A stretch of 64,000 bases of DNA from Oligoflexus tunisiensis. GTDB lineage: Bacteria; Bdellovibrionota_B; Oligoflexia; Oligoflexales; Oligoflexaceae. Shown here piece after piece: positions 51,513 through 61,027 of the stretch. Position 1 is the first letter of the stretch. Every line of letters starts with the position of its first letter. A program made the translations under genes and the position numbers. Below the pieces are notes generated by a model. It saw only the letters and a program-made list of their open reading frames with translations. It made no database searches and had not been told where the DNA came from. Location of the stretch: assembly GCF_001748245.1 (NCBI RefSeq), contig NZ_BDFO01000001.1, positions 6,291,346 through 6,355,345 of the forward strand, in the 5' to 3' direction.

Positions 51513-51573
51513 CATTGCATCGGCAGACAGACCGGGCTAAGGTAAAAAGATAGCCGCAAGGAGGTTTTCTGCC

Positions 51574-52143
51574 ATGCCCAGTGCAGCGATGTTGCCGCGT
51601 GTCAGCCATCTGCAGCCGGCCCTGGATCGCTGGCCTGCTGATATGCACAGTCGAGCCTCAGCGGTATTGATGCTGTTCATTCCCGATCCCGAGCCCCAGG
51701 CTCCGGCCCGCATTGTTTTCACCCGACGCTCGACCCTGGTGCGCACGCATAAGGGTCAAATAGGATTCCCCGGAGGACGCCGCGAAGCCGGCGATGCCAG
51801 TCCTGTGATCACGGCCCTGCGGGAAACACATGAAGAAATTGGTCTGCCGCCCGACGCCGTGGAAGTGCTCGGGATGTTGCCGCCTCTGCCCAGCCTCGAT
51901 CGTCGCGCGGTTGTTCCCATCGTCGGCTTCAGTCATGTGAATCTGTCAACGCTGGCCGCCAACGAGGATGAAGTCGCTGAACTTTTCGCTTTGCCCTGGC
52001 CCAGTTTCGCCCCCGAGGCCATGCAGAATTTACGTTTTAATGTCTTCGGCCTCTGGCGCGATACCCCTTATTTTCCAGCTCTGGGGTATCATGTCTGGGG
52101 CCTCACCGCCTGGATGCTGAAAACCGCCGCGCTGCACTCATAG
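51574..52143 (+). CDS. Nudix hydrolase, CoA pyrophosphatase type
   Basis: A 189-residue Nudix protein. The Nudix box GGRREAGDASPVITALRETH plus EEIGL matches the G-x5-E-x7-R-E-x-x-E-E pattern, and the CoA-specific motif preceding it (TRRSTLVRTHKGQIGFPGG) is clear. It hydrolyses CoA or its derivatives to phosphopantetheine and 3',5'-ADP. A strong AAGGAGG site precedes the ATG. Length is typical of NudL. Its stop overlaps the converging gene by six bases. Confidence 0.92.
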   Translation: MPSAAMLPRVSHLQPALDRWPADMHSRASAVLMLFIPDPEPQAPARIVFTRRSTLVRTHKGQIGFPGGRREAGDASPVITALRETHEEIGLPPDAVEVLGMLPPLPSLDRRAVVPIVGFSHVNLSTLAANEDEVAELFALPWPSFAPEAMQNLRFNVFGLWRDTPYFPALGYHVWGLTAWMLKTAALHS

Positions 52144-52587
52144 TCCGGCGCGGGTCTGCTCGCGAATCAAACCGATCAGGGTCATCCGCGGAACCTTCTG
52201 CCGATCCGGAATGCCGAGAACATCGGCATACTTCATCAGTTCCTCATGGCTCAATTCTTCGTAATTGTCATCGGCGCCGATCGGCTTGGCCACAGTCGGC
52301 TGCCTGTGATCATGGGTTTCACGGACATCCTGAGCGATGCGGGAGGTTTGATGCAGTTGCGCATCAACGGCTTCCGAACTCTGATCCGAGACTCCGGTCA
52401 GCCTATCTCCATCGGCGGGATCCCACTCATCATCGATATCGGTGGCGGAACCACCTTGCACGGTTCGGTTGCCGTCCAGCACAAATTCATCACGGTCCCG
52501 AATATGGGCGGTTTCGGCAAAGATCGTGGCTTCATCTTCTGCGGTTTGCTCTTCCTTATCAATGACGCTCTTTTTCTTTTGTTCCAT
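52138..52587 (-). CDS. Acidic protein with a C-terminal Rho-N/SAP-like helical motif
   Basis: A 149-residue soluble protein. The first 100 residues are acidic and low in hydrophobics (KEEQTAEDEATIFAE, DIDDEWDPADGD), likely disordered. The last 40 residues, YEELSHEELMKYADVLGIP then RMTLIGLIREQ, resemble the Rho-N or SAP/LEM type helix-extended-helix that binds nucleic acid. GGGGG precedes the ATG. It may be a small DNA- or RNA-associated protein. The match is by eye only. Confidence 0.65.
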   Translation of the reverse strand: MEQKKKSVIDKEEQTAEDEATIFAETAHIRDRDEFVLDGNRTVQGGSATDIDDEWDPADGDRLTGVSDQSSEAVDAQLHQTSRIAQDVRETHDHRQPTVAKPIGADDNYEELSHEELMKYADVLGIPDRQKVPRMTLIGLIREQTRAGL

Positions 52588-52695
52588 GGAGCTATTCCCC
52601 CTTGAAAAGCCTTAAGACCTGAGAGCAACATAACATGAAGCCCTCCGCAGAGGTATGGGGTGAAGGTTGTGTACATCAAAATGTGAGGTTTAAAG

Positions 52696-54114
52696 ATGGC
52701 GGAATCCACATCGCATCGGCCCCTGCTTTGGCTGGTGGCGGTCGGTTTCTTCATGCAGACCCTGGATTCCACCATCGTCAATACCGCGCTTCCTGTCATG
52801 GCCCGTGATCTGGGCGAGAGTCCTCTCCGCATGCAGTCGGTGATCATCGCCTATTCCCTGGTGATGGCGATGCTCATTCCGATTTCCGGCTGGATCACCG
52901 ATCGTTTTGGGACGCGCAAAACTTTTTTCGGGGCCATTCTGGTTTTTACTTTGGGCTCCCTATTCTGCGCCGTCTCGACGAGTTTAAATGAACTGGTCGC
53001 GTCGCGTGCCCTCCAGGGAGCGGGGGGAGCCATGCTCCTGCCGGTGGGACGGCTCGCGGTCTTGAAGGCCGTTCCCCGTCGTGAATTTCTAGGAGCCATG
53101 ACCTTTGTCACCATCCCGGGTCTGCTCGGCCCGTTGATCGGTCCCACACTCGGCGGATGGATTGTGGAATACACGTCCTGGCATTGGATCTTTTTTATCA
53201 ACATTCCCATCGGCATCATCGGTTGCTTTACCGCGCTCCCATTCATGCCTGACTTTCGCAGTGCGGAACGACCGCAGCTCGATCTGTCCGGATTTTTGTT
53301 GCTGGCCTTCAGCATGGCGTCCATCTCCATTGCCCTGGAGGGCATGTCTGAATTTGGCTTTCGGGGAATTTATGGACTTGTCGTCCTGATCTTTGGCCTC
53401 GCGAGCCTGGCCGCATACTGGCTGCATGCCCTGAAGCATCCGGCTCCGCTCTTTCCTGTGAAACTTTTTTCCACGGATAGTTATCGGATCGGACTCCTGG
53501 GCAATCTCTTCGCAAGGATCGGCACCGGGGCCATGCCCTTTCTGGTGCCGCTCATGCTCCAGGTGGGCCTGAAGCTGACGCCTTCGGAAGCGGGCATGAT
53601 GATGATCCCGATCGCCCTGACCGGAATGCTGGTGAAAAGGTTCGGCAAGCCCATGATTGATCGCTATGGCTATCGGCGCATTCTGATAAGCAATACGCTG
53701 GTCGTCGGAGCCTGCATGGCGAGCTTTGCCCTCTTTGGTGCGGATCATCCGCAGTGGCTCCGCTATGTTCAGCTCTCCATTTTCGGAGCGGTGAACTCCC
53801 TTCAATTCACAGCGATGAATACGATCTGTCTCAAGGATCTCGAAACCGAGTTGGCCAGCAGCGGCAACAGCCTTTTATCCATGGTCCAGATGCTGTCGAT
53901 GTCGCTCGGTGTCGCCGGAGCGGGAGGCCTGCTGGCCGCCGTTTCCCGGCAGATCGGAGCGGATACGCCCACCGACCTGCTACGGGCCTTTCAGATCACT
54001 TTTGTCTGTGTAGGCCTCGTCACTGCCGCTTCCGCCAGCATATTCTGGCAGTTGGAGCCGGATGCCGGAGGTCAGGACAAACGCAGCGATGAAGTGGAGA
54101 TGGAAATGGGCTGA
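52696..54114 (+). CDS. MFS drug-efflux transporter, DHA2 type
   Basis: A 472-residue, 14-helix (or close) major facilitator of the EmrB/QacA group. Signatures: LDSTIVNTALPVMARDLG in helix 1, GWITDRFGTRKTF between helices 2 and 3, and the helix-5 motif GPLIGPTLGGWIVEYTSWHWIF. It exports drugs or other small molecules by proton antiport. GAGG lies upstream of the ATG. There is no EmrA partner adjacent. Confidence 0.9.
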   Translation: MAESTSHRPLLWLVAVGFFMQTLDSTIVNTALPVMARDLGESPLRMQSVIIAYSLVMAMLIPISGWITDRFGTRKTFFGAILVFTLGSLFCAVSTSLNELVASRALQGAGGAMLLPVGRLAVLKAVPRREFLGAMTFVTIPGLLGPLIGPTLGGWIVEYTSWHWIFFINIPIGIIGCFTALPFMPDFRSAERPQLDLSGFLLLAFSMASISIALEGMSEFGFRGIYGLVVLIFGLASLAAYWLHALKHPAPLFPVKLFSTDSYRIGLLGNLFARIGTGAMPFLVPLMLQVGLKLTPSEAGMMMIPIALTGMLVKRFGKPMIDRYGYRRILISNTLVVGACMASFALFGADHPQWLRYVQLSIFGAVNSLQFTAMNTICLKDLETELASSGNSLLSMVQMLSMSLGVAGAGGLLAAVSRQIGADTPTDLLRAFQITFVCVGLVTAASASIFWQLEPDAGGQDKRSDEVEMEMG

Positions 54115-54270
54115 CCAGCCTCCTGACAGCTCGGTCTTTCGCTGACATCTGGATCCCAATAAATATTAGTTATTTTAGATAGTTATCAAGGATAAAAATG
54201 CGGCAAAGCGCTTGCATTAAGGGGGCAGCTGCCTGATTTGGCCTGGTTCCTTCTGGAGGTAATTGTCGTT

Positions 54271-54963
54271 ATGAAACTGATGCTGAAACTCTTCGTCTGT
54301 GTTGGAATACTTCAAGCCTGTGGTCAATCTGAAACGCAATCCCCACAAAATGCTGCGACACCTCAGGTGCAGGTTCAGACTGATCCTGATGCCCTGAGAG
54401 ATGAAGAGATCGCCGCTTTGGAAAAAGAAGCCGCGCGTCTCGAAAAGGAACTGAGAGAACTCTCCGGTGAATCCGATCGCTACTCGTCCGTGGTTGGCAA
54501 CATGCTGGCCGGCGTGCAGCAGGAGCTGCCTGACCTCGGCGACAAGCCGCAGGACGACAACGATGACAAGGATGATAACGATTCCAAGGATAGCGGCAAA
54601 GGTTCGGATTCCGGCAAAGGTTCGGGCAAGGACAGCGATCCCCGTACCGACAAAGGCAAGGATACGGACAAGGGCCAAGGCCAGTGTTCAGAAAAATGCC
54701 AGATCATCCAGGAGATCATCAACGCGATCAAGTCGGGTGACTGTGACCGCGCCAAGGATCTGATCGATGATCTGAAGGACGTCATCAAGTCCAAGAAAGC
54801 TGACTGCGAGAAAAAGTTGAAAGACTGCCGTGAGAAAATTAAAAAAGCCAAGGACTGCCGCGATCGGAACAAGGGTGGCAAGGACGGCTCGAACGACAAG
54901 GACGACGATGACGACGACAATGACAAAGGCTCGTCCCGGAATAATGGTAAAAGCAAAGGCTGA
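54271..54963 (+). CDS. Charged, Asp/Lys-rich lipoprotein
   Basis: A 230-residue protein with lipobox LKLFVCVGILQAC (acylated Cys17). The mature protein has a coiled-coil stretch (IAALEKEAARLEKELREL), an extended Asp/Lys/Gly/Ser low-complexity region (KDSGKGSDSGKGSGKDS), a cysteine-bearing helical segment (CSEKCQIIQEIINAIKSGDC) and an acidic tail (KDDDDDDNDKG). It should be a surface or periplasmic protein with disordered parts. Family not recognised. GGAGGTAA precedes the ATG. A perfect terminator follows. Confidence 0.75.
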   Translation: MKLMLKLFVCVGILQACGQSETQSPQNAATPQVQVQTDPDALRDEEIAALEKEAARLEKELRELSGESDRYSSVVGNMLAGVQQELPDLGDKPQDDNDDKDDNDSKDSGKGSDSGKGSGKDSDPRTDKGKDTDKGQGQCSEKCQIIQEIINAIKSGDCDRAKDLIDDLKDVIKSKKADCEKKLKDCREKIKKAKDCRDRNKGGKDGSNDKDDDDDDNDKGSSRNNGKSKG

Positions 54964-54969
54964 CATGCC

Positions 54970-54991
54970 GGGGCCGTTTCAGGCCCCTTTT
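54970..54991 (+). terminator. Rho-independent terminator
   Basis: GGGGCC, loop GTTTCA, GGCCCC, then TTTT. It lies 6 bases past the charged lipoprotein's stop. Confidence 0.85.
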
Positions 54992-55153
54992 CATTTTCTG
55001 CATCCCATCCTCCCTTCGACCTCCGCATAGCCTCGCGACATAAATAAAATCCCTTATGGCCCTGCGAAGAGTCATGATATTGTTATGGCAAGCAAAAAAA
55101 ACTGAATCGGGCGCAACTCGGAAGCTTAGCCTTTCTTATAGGAGTATTGTTTG

Positions 55154-55900
55154 ATGCAGAAGTCTTTTCCATCCATGGCTCTCGGCCTTGTCCTCGTCAT
55201 CAGTGGCTCCGGCCCCTTGCATGCCTTCGAATGGGGTAGCACCAACGTTCAATACCTCAAGGGCAGTGACTATGTGAATCCCTTCGTGCCGGAAAACAGC
55301 CCCGATCGGAAGTTCGACCAGGACCTCCTGACGGTCGAGCATGCCAACGGCTGGAAATATGGGGATAACTTTTTCTTTGTCGATGCCGGCAGCCCCAGCC
55401 AGTCCAATCCCAATCCTTCCGTTTACTTTGAATATGCGCCGCGCATCAGCAGTAAGAAAACCCTGGGCGTGGAGTATGGCGGACTGATTGCGGACGTCCT
55501 TCTGTCCACGCAATATAATGCGACCAATGGCTTTCCTGTTTACCTTTATGGTGCGGCGGTTGACTTGAATCTTCCCGGTCTCAATTTCTTTCAGACCAAT
55601 TTTTATATTCGAGATGACCGCAACCTGGAAGGCACCAGCTTTCAGGCCACCATCGTCTGGAGTATGACGTTCAAGGCAGGCATCGACTGGGATTTTGCCG
55701 GCTTCGTCGACTACGCAACCGAGGAGGGCGATAAAACAACAGGCCTAAGCGAAGCCAACCTCCTGACCCAGCCCGCGATACTGGCCAGGCTTACGCCCGA
55801 ACTCGGCGTGGGTCTGGAATATCAATACTGGTCCAACAAACTGGGCGTAAAGGATGCCAACGAATCCCTGCCTCAGCTGCTGGTGAAGGTTCAGTTTTAA
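55154..55900 (+). CDS. Tsx/DUF5020-like outer-membrane barrel protein
   Basis: A 248-residue protein with a signal peptide (ALGLVLVISGSGPLHA, then FEWGSTNVQYLKG). The EWGSTNVQ start and LTVEHANGWKYGDNFFFVD pattern resemble Tsx-type nucleoside channels and the DUF5020 group. It ends in an aromatic residue (VKVQF), as outer-membrane barrels do. Tsx channels pass nucleosides; the substrate here is unknown. AGGAG lies upstream of the ATG. A perfect 18-base palindrome follows. Confidence 0.8.
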   Translation: MQKSFPSMALGLVLVISGSGPLHAFEWGSTNVQYLKGSDYVNPFVPENSPDRKFDQDLLTVEHANGWKYGDNFFFVDAGSPSQSNPNPSVYFEYAPRISSKKTLGVEYGGLIADVLLSTQYNATNGFPVYLYGAAVDLNLPGLNFFQTNFYIRDDRNLEGTSFQATIVWSMTFKAGIDWDFAGFVDYATEEGDKTTGLSEANLLTQPAILARLTPELGVGLEYQYWSNKLGVKDANESLPQLLVKVQF

Positions 55901-55910
55901 GCCTCTCGGT

Positions 55911-55928
55911 GCAGGGCCCGGGCCCTGC
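55911..55928. terminator. Perfect 18-base palindrome after the Tsx-like gene
   Basis: GCAGGGCCC followed directly by GGGCCCTGC, 10 bases past the stop. It could be a terminator hairpin or a protein-binding site. No U run follows directly; a T run (CTTTTTT) lies about 23 bases later. Confidence 0.5.
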
Positions 55929-56042
55929 CTCACACCCGCCTTTCAGACTTTTTTGAATGCATTCCCCGGAAACAGCCAAAGACCCTAAAGTTTGCCCCCT
56001 CCCATGCGATAGATCATGGGATGGATCATAAGGGAGCATAAA

Positions 56043-57014
56043 ATGGGTCTTAATTTTCGCTTTTCGATGTTCGTCGCCTTGCTGTGTGGAGCGCTCCCTG
56101 TGCAGGCCAGCGCCCCTCTGAAAAAAGCCAGCTTTCGCCCCCAGTGGGTGCCCCAGGCTCAATTCGCTGGCTATTATGTGGCCCAGGCCAAGGGCTTTTA
56201 TAAGGAACAGGGCATCGACCTTGAAATCCGAGCGGGTGGCCCGGGCATCATCGCGCTCAATAACGTCGCCGGGCAGAAGGATACCTTCGGCACCGACTGG
56301 CTGCTCGGGGGTCTGACGGCAGCCTCCAAGGGCGCGCCGATCGTCAACATCGGCCAGATGTTTCAGACCAGCGGTCTGATGCTGGTGGCCTTCAAAAAAA
56401 GCGGTATTACCGAACCGAAACAAATGAAGGATCGAACGGTCGGCATCTGGCCTGGACTCTTTGCCCTGTTGCCGCAGTTGCTCTTCAAGAAATATGAAGT
56501 CCAACCCAAGCTCGTCAGCCAAAAATTTTCCATCGAGGATTTCCTGAAGGGCCAGCTGGACGTCGCCTCGGCCACCTCGTACAACGAATATCCCTTGATG
56601 CTGGAATCAGTAAAACAGGCCGATCTCACCACCTTTCATTATCGAGACTTCGGCCTCAACATTCCTGAGGATGGCATCTACGCTCATGCCGAGACCTGCA
56701 AAAAAGATCCCGCGCTCTGCCAGGGCTTTGTCAAGGCGAGCATCAAGGGCTGGCTCCATGCCTTCGATCATGCCGACGAAGCTGTGGACCTCATCATGGC
56801 CGAAGCCCAAAAGGCCAAGACGGGCACCACCCGCACGCATCAACTGACCATGCTCAAGGAAGTCAAAAAACTGATGCTCTATAACATCAGTCCGGAGCGT
56901 ATCGGCGAACTAAGCAAGGCCACCTTTGATTTTGCCCAGACGTCACTCAAGGACAGCAAGCAGTTGAACAAGCCCGTATCCTACGAAAGTTTCCATAGGC
57001 CCATCGCCAAATAA
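56043..57014 (+). CDS. Periplasmic binding protein, NMT1/THI5-like
   Basis: A 323-residue protein with a signal peptide (FSMFVALLCGALPVQASA). The mature part has the NMT1/THI5-type start FRPQWVPQAQFAGYYVAQAKGFY, typical of binding proteins for thiamine precursors (HMP) and related compounds, followed by DLEIRAGGPG, and the FGTDWLLGGL region. In ABC systems such proteins work with a permease and ATPase; none is here. Instead the next gene, 30 bases downstream, is a membrane kinase, so this protein may deliver a ligand to a sensor. AAGGGAG precedes ATG 56043. Confidence 0.87.
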   Translation: MGLNFRFSMFVALLCGALPVQASAPLKKASFRPQWVPQAQFAGYYVAQAKGFYKEQGIDLEIRAGGPGIIALNNVAGQKDTFGTDWLLGGLTAASKGAPIVNIGQMFQTSGLMLVAFKKSGITEPKQMKDRTVGIWPGLFALLPQLLFKKYEVQPKLVSQKFSIEDFLKGQLDVASATSYNEYPLMLESVKQADLTTFHYRDFGLNIPEDGIYAHAETCKKDPALCQGFVKASIKGWLHAFDHADEAVDLIMAEAQKAKTGTTRTHQLTMLKEVKKLMLYNISPERIGELSKATFDFAQTSLKDSKQLNKPVSYESFHRPIAK

Positions 57015-57044
57015 TGGCGAAGACCCTGCAGGAGTTGTGCGCCC

Positions 57045-59639
57045 ATGAAAGAACTCGACGCTCCCGTGAATCGCCTGTCCGTTAAAATCAAGCTCGCGGT
57101 CATCCTGATCAGCTTTGCCTTGATTCCCTCGTTGATCGTGGGCGTCGTTTCCTATTTTTTCGCACGCAACCTCTCGCAGCGCTACGAATTGAATGTGGAA
57201 GTCCTGGCCGCGGATCTATCCAAGCAGCTGACGGAAACCTTTGCGCTCGTCAGCCGCAACCTGCAGCTATTAAGCGAAAAAACTGAATTCTATGATGCCG
57301 CTGGCGCCAGCCCCGGCACGGAAGTCATCGCGATTGCCGAGATCCTGAAGGAAACCGTAAGCACTCAGAATCTTTATCGCTATCTGATCGTCACCGATAT
57401 CAATGGCAATATTGTCGCCACCCAGGAGCCAGGCAGCAGCTGGGTGGGCAAATCCCTGGAGGTTTCCGCTGAACTGACAAAAGCGCGGCAGGGACAGCTC
57501 ATGCAGAGTGCACCAGGCTCCTTCACGCTTTTCGATCAAGCCATCGTTGGCTTTTGGACCCATGCTCCGATCTATTCGGCCTGGGACAAGGCCACACCGG
57601 TGGGCATCGTCAGCGGCTTTTCAGAAATATCCCAGCTGGCTGAGGTGGCCCTCTCGATGAAAATCGACGGCAAGCCTCAGGATCAGAGCCGCTATGTGCA
57701 GGTGTTTGATGCCGCCAAGGGCAGCGCCCTGATCACACCGACCTTTATGAGCCCGGCCGATCTCAATCAGGGAACGACCCTGCAGGCTCGGCTGGGACCC
57801 GAGCAAGCGAGCACACGGCTGACCAATTGGAAGGACAGCTGGAACCCCAAGATCGTGGGTCTTCAGCGGAATGCGGAGACGGGGATCCTGGTCGCCGTCT
57901 TTGTGGATGAAGCCATCGTCTATCGCAATATCAGCACGCTCAAAAACTTCATCATCCTCTTTATGTGTGGCATCGTGGTGGTCGCCGGCATTTTCGTCCT
58001 TCCCATCTCGCGCATCTTCACCACGCCTCTATTCAGGCTGCTGGAAGGTGTGAAGATCATCGGTGCGGGTGATCTGAATCACAAGGTCAAACTATCGAGC
58101 CATGATGAATTTGGGGTCCTGGGCCAGGCCTTCGATTCGATGACGGATCAGCTGAAAAATTCCCAGGCCATCATTGAACAGAAAAATCTGGAACTCACCT
58201 CCATCAACCAGAATCTGGAAAAGATGGTCGAGGAGCGAACCCGCACCATTCAAACGATCCTCACCAATGTGAAAAGTGGATTCCTGATCGTCGATGCCAG
58301 GCTGCAGATTATGGAAGGCTTCACACGGTCCTGCCTGGATCTCTTTGGTCCTCAGCTGAAAGCCGGAATGAAACTTTCGGCCGCTCTCGGTCTGAAAGGG
58401 AAAAAGCAGGACCATGTGGACGTGGCTTTGGATCAGGTCTTCAGCGACGTCTTCCCCTCGGAGGTGTCCCTCTCGCAAATACCGGAGCGCTTCCGCCTGG
58501 GCGATAAGGTGCTGGCTCTGCAGGGCAGTGTCCTGCGCAGCGGGGATGAGGTTTCCGGCATTCTCTATACTGTCGTGGATGCCACCAAGCTGGAGAAAGC
58601 TGAAATCGAGAGCCAGACCAACTGGGCCCTGGTCAAGATCATTCAGAACAAGGATGCCTTCCGCAGTTTCCTGGCTGAAATGAAAGTCCTCCTGAAACAG
58701 GGTTATACAGCTGCCGACGACGGGGATCAGGACCGGATGCGCAGCGCTCTGCATACCATCAAAGGCAACGCCGCCTCCTTCGGTTTAAGGGAGGCCGCGG
58801 AAATCACGCATCAAATCGAAGAGAAGGTGGCGATCCAGAAGGCGGACATCAGCCTGATCGAGACGACTCTGCGGGACTTCCTCAGCACGCATCAGAGTAC
58901 GCTGGAACTCAGTTTCGATGATGATGACAGTGGCGAAATCCTTGCAATCCATAAAAATGAATTGGACAAGCTTGGCAGCCAGCTGCAGAAGGCCAGGAAT
59001 CTCATGGAGGCTGTGGAGGCCTTTGACACCTGGCTGTCGGGTGTGAAGCAAAAGACGGCCCGGGCTTTGCTGGGGCCTCTGCAGGACTATACGGAAGCGC
59101 TGGCCGCGCGCCTGGGCAAGAACATTCATTTGGTGATTGAGGGTGGTCAGACCACGATGCAAGCCGAAATCATGATGCCTATCCTTCAGTCGCTGACGCA
59201 TCTCATACGGAATTCCATTGATCATGGCATCGAGGCTCCCTGGGAGCGTCAGGGAAAACCGGAAACCGGTATGATCAGGCTGCACTTTGAAGCGGATGAT
59301 CAGGCTTGGCGCATCGAAATTACGGATGATGGCCGTGGCATCAATGGCGATGCCGTGCTCAGGAAAGCGGTGGAACGCGGCCTGATCAGCGCGAGCCAGG
59401 CCGGACAAATGTCTCATGATGATCGTTGCCAGCTGATCTTCCTCGGCGGACTCTCCACTGCGGAAGCGGTTACCGATGTGTCGGGTCGGGGTGTGGGGAT
59501 GGCAGCTGTGGCGGAAGCCATTCATGAGGCCAAGGGCACCATTCACGTTTCCAGCAGCCTGGGGCAGGGCACCAAATTTGAAATTCACATTCCCAAGCCT
59601 GGGGCGGCATCGCAGTCTGGAAAAGCCCGCATTGCCTGA
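57045..59639 (+). CDS. CheA-like membrane histidine kinase with HPt domain
   Basis: An 864-residue protein. Order: a membrane helix (about 15-40), periplasmic Cache-like sensor (45-300), second helix (about 305-330), HAMP (about 335-385), coiled coil, a PAS-like segment (about 410-510), an HPt domain with phospho-acceptor His570 (ALHTIKGNAASF), and a CheA-type ATPase (LIRNSIDHGIE, ITDDGRGIN, GRGVGMAAV). No CheW-like P5 domain is present and no dimerisation HisKA box is seen. It resembles CheA-style kinases that start a phosphorelay through HPt rather than orthodox sensor kinases. It is paired with the binding protein upstream; the response regulator must lie elsewhere. GGAGTTG precedes the ATG. 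Confidence 0.85.
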   Translation: MKELDAPVNRLSVKIKLAVILISFALIPSLIVGVVSYFFARNLSQRYELNVEVLAADLSKQLTETFALVSRNLQLLSEKTEFYDAAGASPGTEVIAIAEILKETVSTQNLYRYLIVTDINGNIVATQEPGSSWVGKSLEVSAELTKARQGQLMQSAPGSFTLFDQAIVGFWTHAPIYSAWDKATPVGIVSGFSEISQLAEVALSMKIDGKPQDQSRYVQVFDAAKGSALITPTFMSPADLNQGTTLQARLGPEQASTRLTNWKDSWNPKIVGLQRNAETGILVAVFVDEAIVYRNISTLKNFIILFMCGIVVVAGIFVLPISRIFTTPLFRLLEGVKIIGAGDLNHKVKLSSHDEFGVLGQAFDSMTDQLKNSQAIIEQKNLELTSINQNLEKMVEERTRTIQTILTNVKSGFLIVDARLQIMEGFTRSCLDLFGPQLKAGMKLSAALGLKGKKQDHVDVALDQVFSDVFPSEVSLSQIPERFRLGDKVLALQGSVLRSGDEVSGILYTVVDATKLEKAEIESQTNWALVKIIQNKDAFRSFLAEMKVLLKQGYTAADDGDQDRMRSALHTIKGNAASFGLREAAEITHQIEEKVAIQKADISLIETTLRDFLSTHQSTLELSFDDDDSGEILAIHKNELDKLGSQLQKARNLMEAVEAFDTWLSGVKQKTARALLGPLQDYTEALAARLGKNIHLVIEGGQTTMQAEIMMPILQSLTHLIRNSIDHGIEAPWERQGKPETGMIRLHFEADDQAWRIEITDDGRGINGDAVLRKAVERGLISASQAGQMSHDDRCQLIFLGGLSTAEAVTDVSGRGVGMAAVAEAIHEAKGTIHVSSSLGQGTKFEIHIPKPGAASQSGKARIA

Positions 59640-59645
59640 GCCGGA

Positions 59646-59662
59646 GGCAGGGAACCCCTGCC
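59646..59662. terminator. Hairpin between converging kinase and pgi genes
   Basis: GGCAGGG / CCCTGCC, seven perfect base pairs around AAC. It lies between the two stops; without a U run its strength is uncertain. Confidence 0.5.
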
Positions 59663-59677
59663 GCGGCACTTGATTCC

Positions 59678-61027
59678 TTAGAGTCGTTCCCGCAGACGCG
59701 CTCCCAGAGCTTCCGTTCCCGGTTTGCCGAGGAGCGCGAACAGATTTTTCTTATAGGCTTCAACGCCCGGCTGATCATAAGGATTCACACCCAGCATTGC
59801 CGCACTGATCGCGCAACCCACTTCAAAGAAGGCAAAGAGCGCGCCGATGCCATGCTCGCTCAACTCCGGCACCGTGAGGCCAAGGCAGGGAACACCGCCA
59901 TCAAAGTGAGCCATCATCGTGCCCTGCATCGCAGCGCGATTGACTTCACCCAGGAAACGGCCTTCCAGATAATTCAGCTGATCCAGCTTGCTCGCCTGGA
60001 CCGGCACGCGAATGCGTTGCTCGACTCCATTGCGTCGCGGGACATCCTGCTCGAAGCTCAGGAAGGTTTCGAGGACATTTCGCACTCCGTCCTGCACATA
60101 CTGACCCAAGGAATGCAGATCGGTGGTGTAGGTGAGCCCGGCCGGGAAAAGGCCCTTGCCCTGTTTGCCTTCCGATTCCCCGTAAAGCTGTTTCCACCAC
60201 TCAATGATGTGACTGACTTTGGGATTGCTGCTCGCGAGGATCTCAATGCGCTTGCCCTGCTCATAGGCGGCAAGGCGGGCGGAGGCATAACGAAGCGCGG
60301 GATGTTCCTGCTCCTGACCCAGTTCGCTAAAGAGGCGATCGGCACCTTCCATCAAGGCCCTGGTGTCGAGTTTCAAAAGAGCCAGGGGAACAAGGCCCAC
60401 AGGCGTCAGCACACTGAAGCGTCCGCCGATATCATCGGGAATCACAAAACTCGCGTAACCTTCCTGATCGGCCACCTGACGCAAGGCGCCTTCCTTCGCA
60501 TCGGTGGTGCAGATAATGCGGCGCGCAGATTCCTCCTTGCCAAAACGCTTTTCCATGTAATCGCGCACCACCCGGAAAACGACGGCCGGTTCGGTGGTGG
60601 TTCCGCTCTTGCTGATGACGTTCACCACGGGCTGCTTTTTATCGAGCAGCTCCAGCACCTCGACGAGTTGCGTTTCCGAAACATGGTGGCCGGCGAAGGC
60701 GATCATGGGACGATTGTCGCGCAAGGTCCCCTGATACGTATGCAAAAGGGCTTCTGTGACCGCCCGGGTGCCGAGATAGGAACCGCCGATGCCGATGACC
60801 AGGACGAGGTCATAGGTGACATCGAGATTCTGCACGAACTGACGAATATTCTCTTCCTGCTCAAAACCACGAGTCTTGGGATAGTTGTACCAGCCGATCC
60901 ACTCGGATCCCACACAGGATTTATCGTTCAAACGCTGCAGGTGTTCCTGAGCTGATTTCTGTAGAGCGGCGGTCTGCTGCTCGAGTCCGTCACCGAGGAA
61001 GCGGGTATTCAGTTTAATGTAGCTCAT
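59678..61027 (-). CDS. pgi: Glucose-6-phosphate isomerase
   Basis: A 449-residue enzyme of glycolysis and gluconeogenesis. It is of the short type of about 450 residues, as in Bacillus. Motifs: VIGIGGSYLGTRA, NVISKSGTTTEPA, the GGRFSVLTPVGL signature and, near the C-terminus, YDQPGVEAYKKN. GGAG lies upstream of the ATG, which overlaps the hflX stop by four bases. Its catalytic Glu lies in the PAGLTYTTDLHSLGQ region. Confidence 0.97.
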   Translation of the reverse strand: MSYIKLNTRFLGDGLEQQTAALQKSAQEHLQRLNDKSCVGSEWIGWYNYPKTRGFEQEENIRQFVQNLDVTYDLVLVIGIGGSYLGTRAVTEALLHTYQGTLRDNRPMIAFAGHHVSETQLVEVLELLDKKQPVVNVISKSGTTTEPAVVFRVVRDYMEKRFGKEESARRIICTTDAKEGALRQVADQEGYASFVIPDDIGGRFSVLTPVGLVPLALLKLDTRALMEGADRLFSELGQEQEHPALRYASARLAAYEQGKRIEILASSNPKVSHIIEWWKQLYGESEGKQGKGLFPAGLTYTTDLHSLGQYVQDGVRNVLETFLSFEQDVPRRNGVEQRIRVPVQASKLDQLNYLEGRFLGEVNRAAMQGTMMAHFDGGVPCLGLTVPELSEHGIGALFAFFEVGCAISAAMLGVNPYDQPGVEAYKKNLFALLGKPGTEALGARLRERL

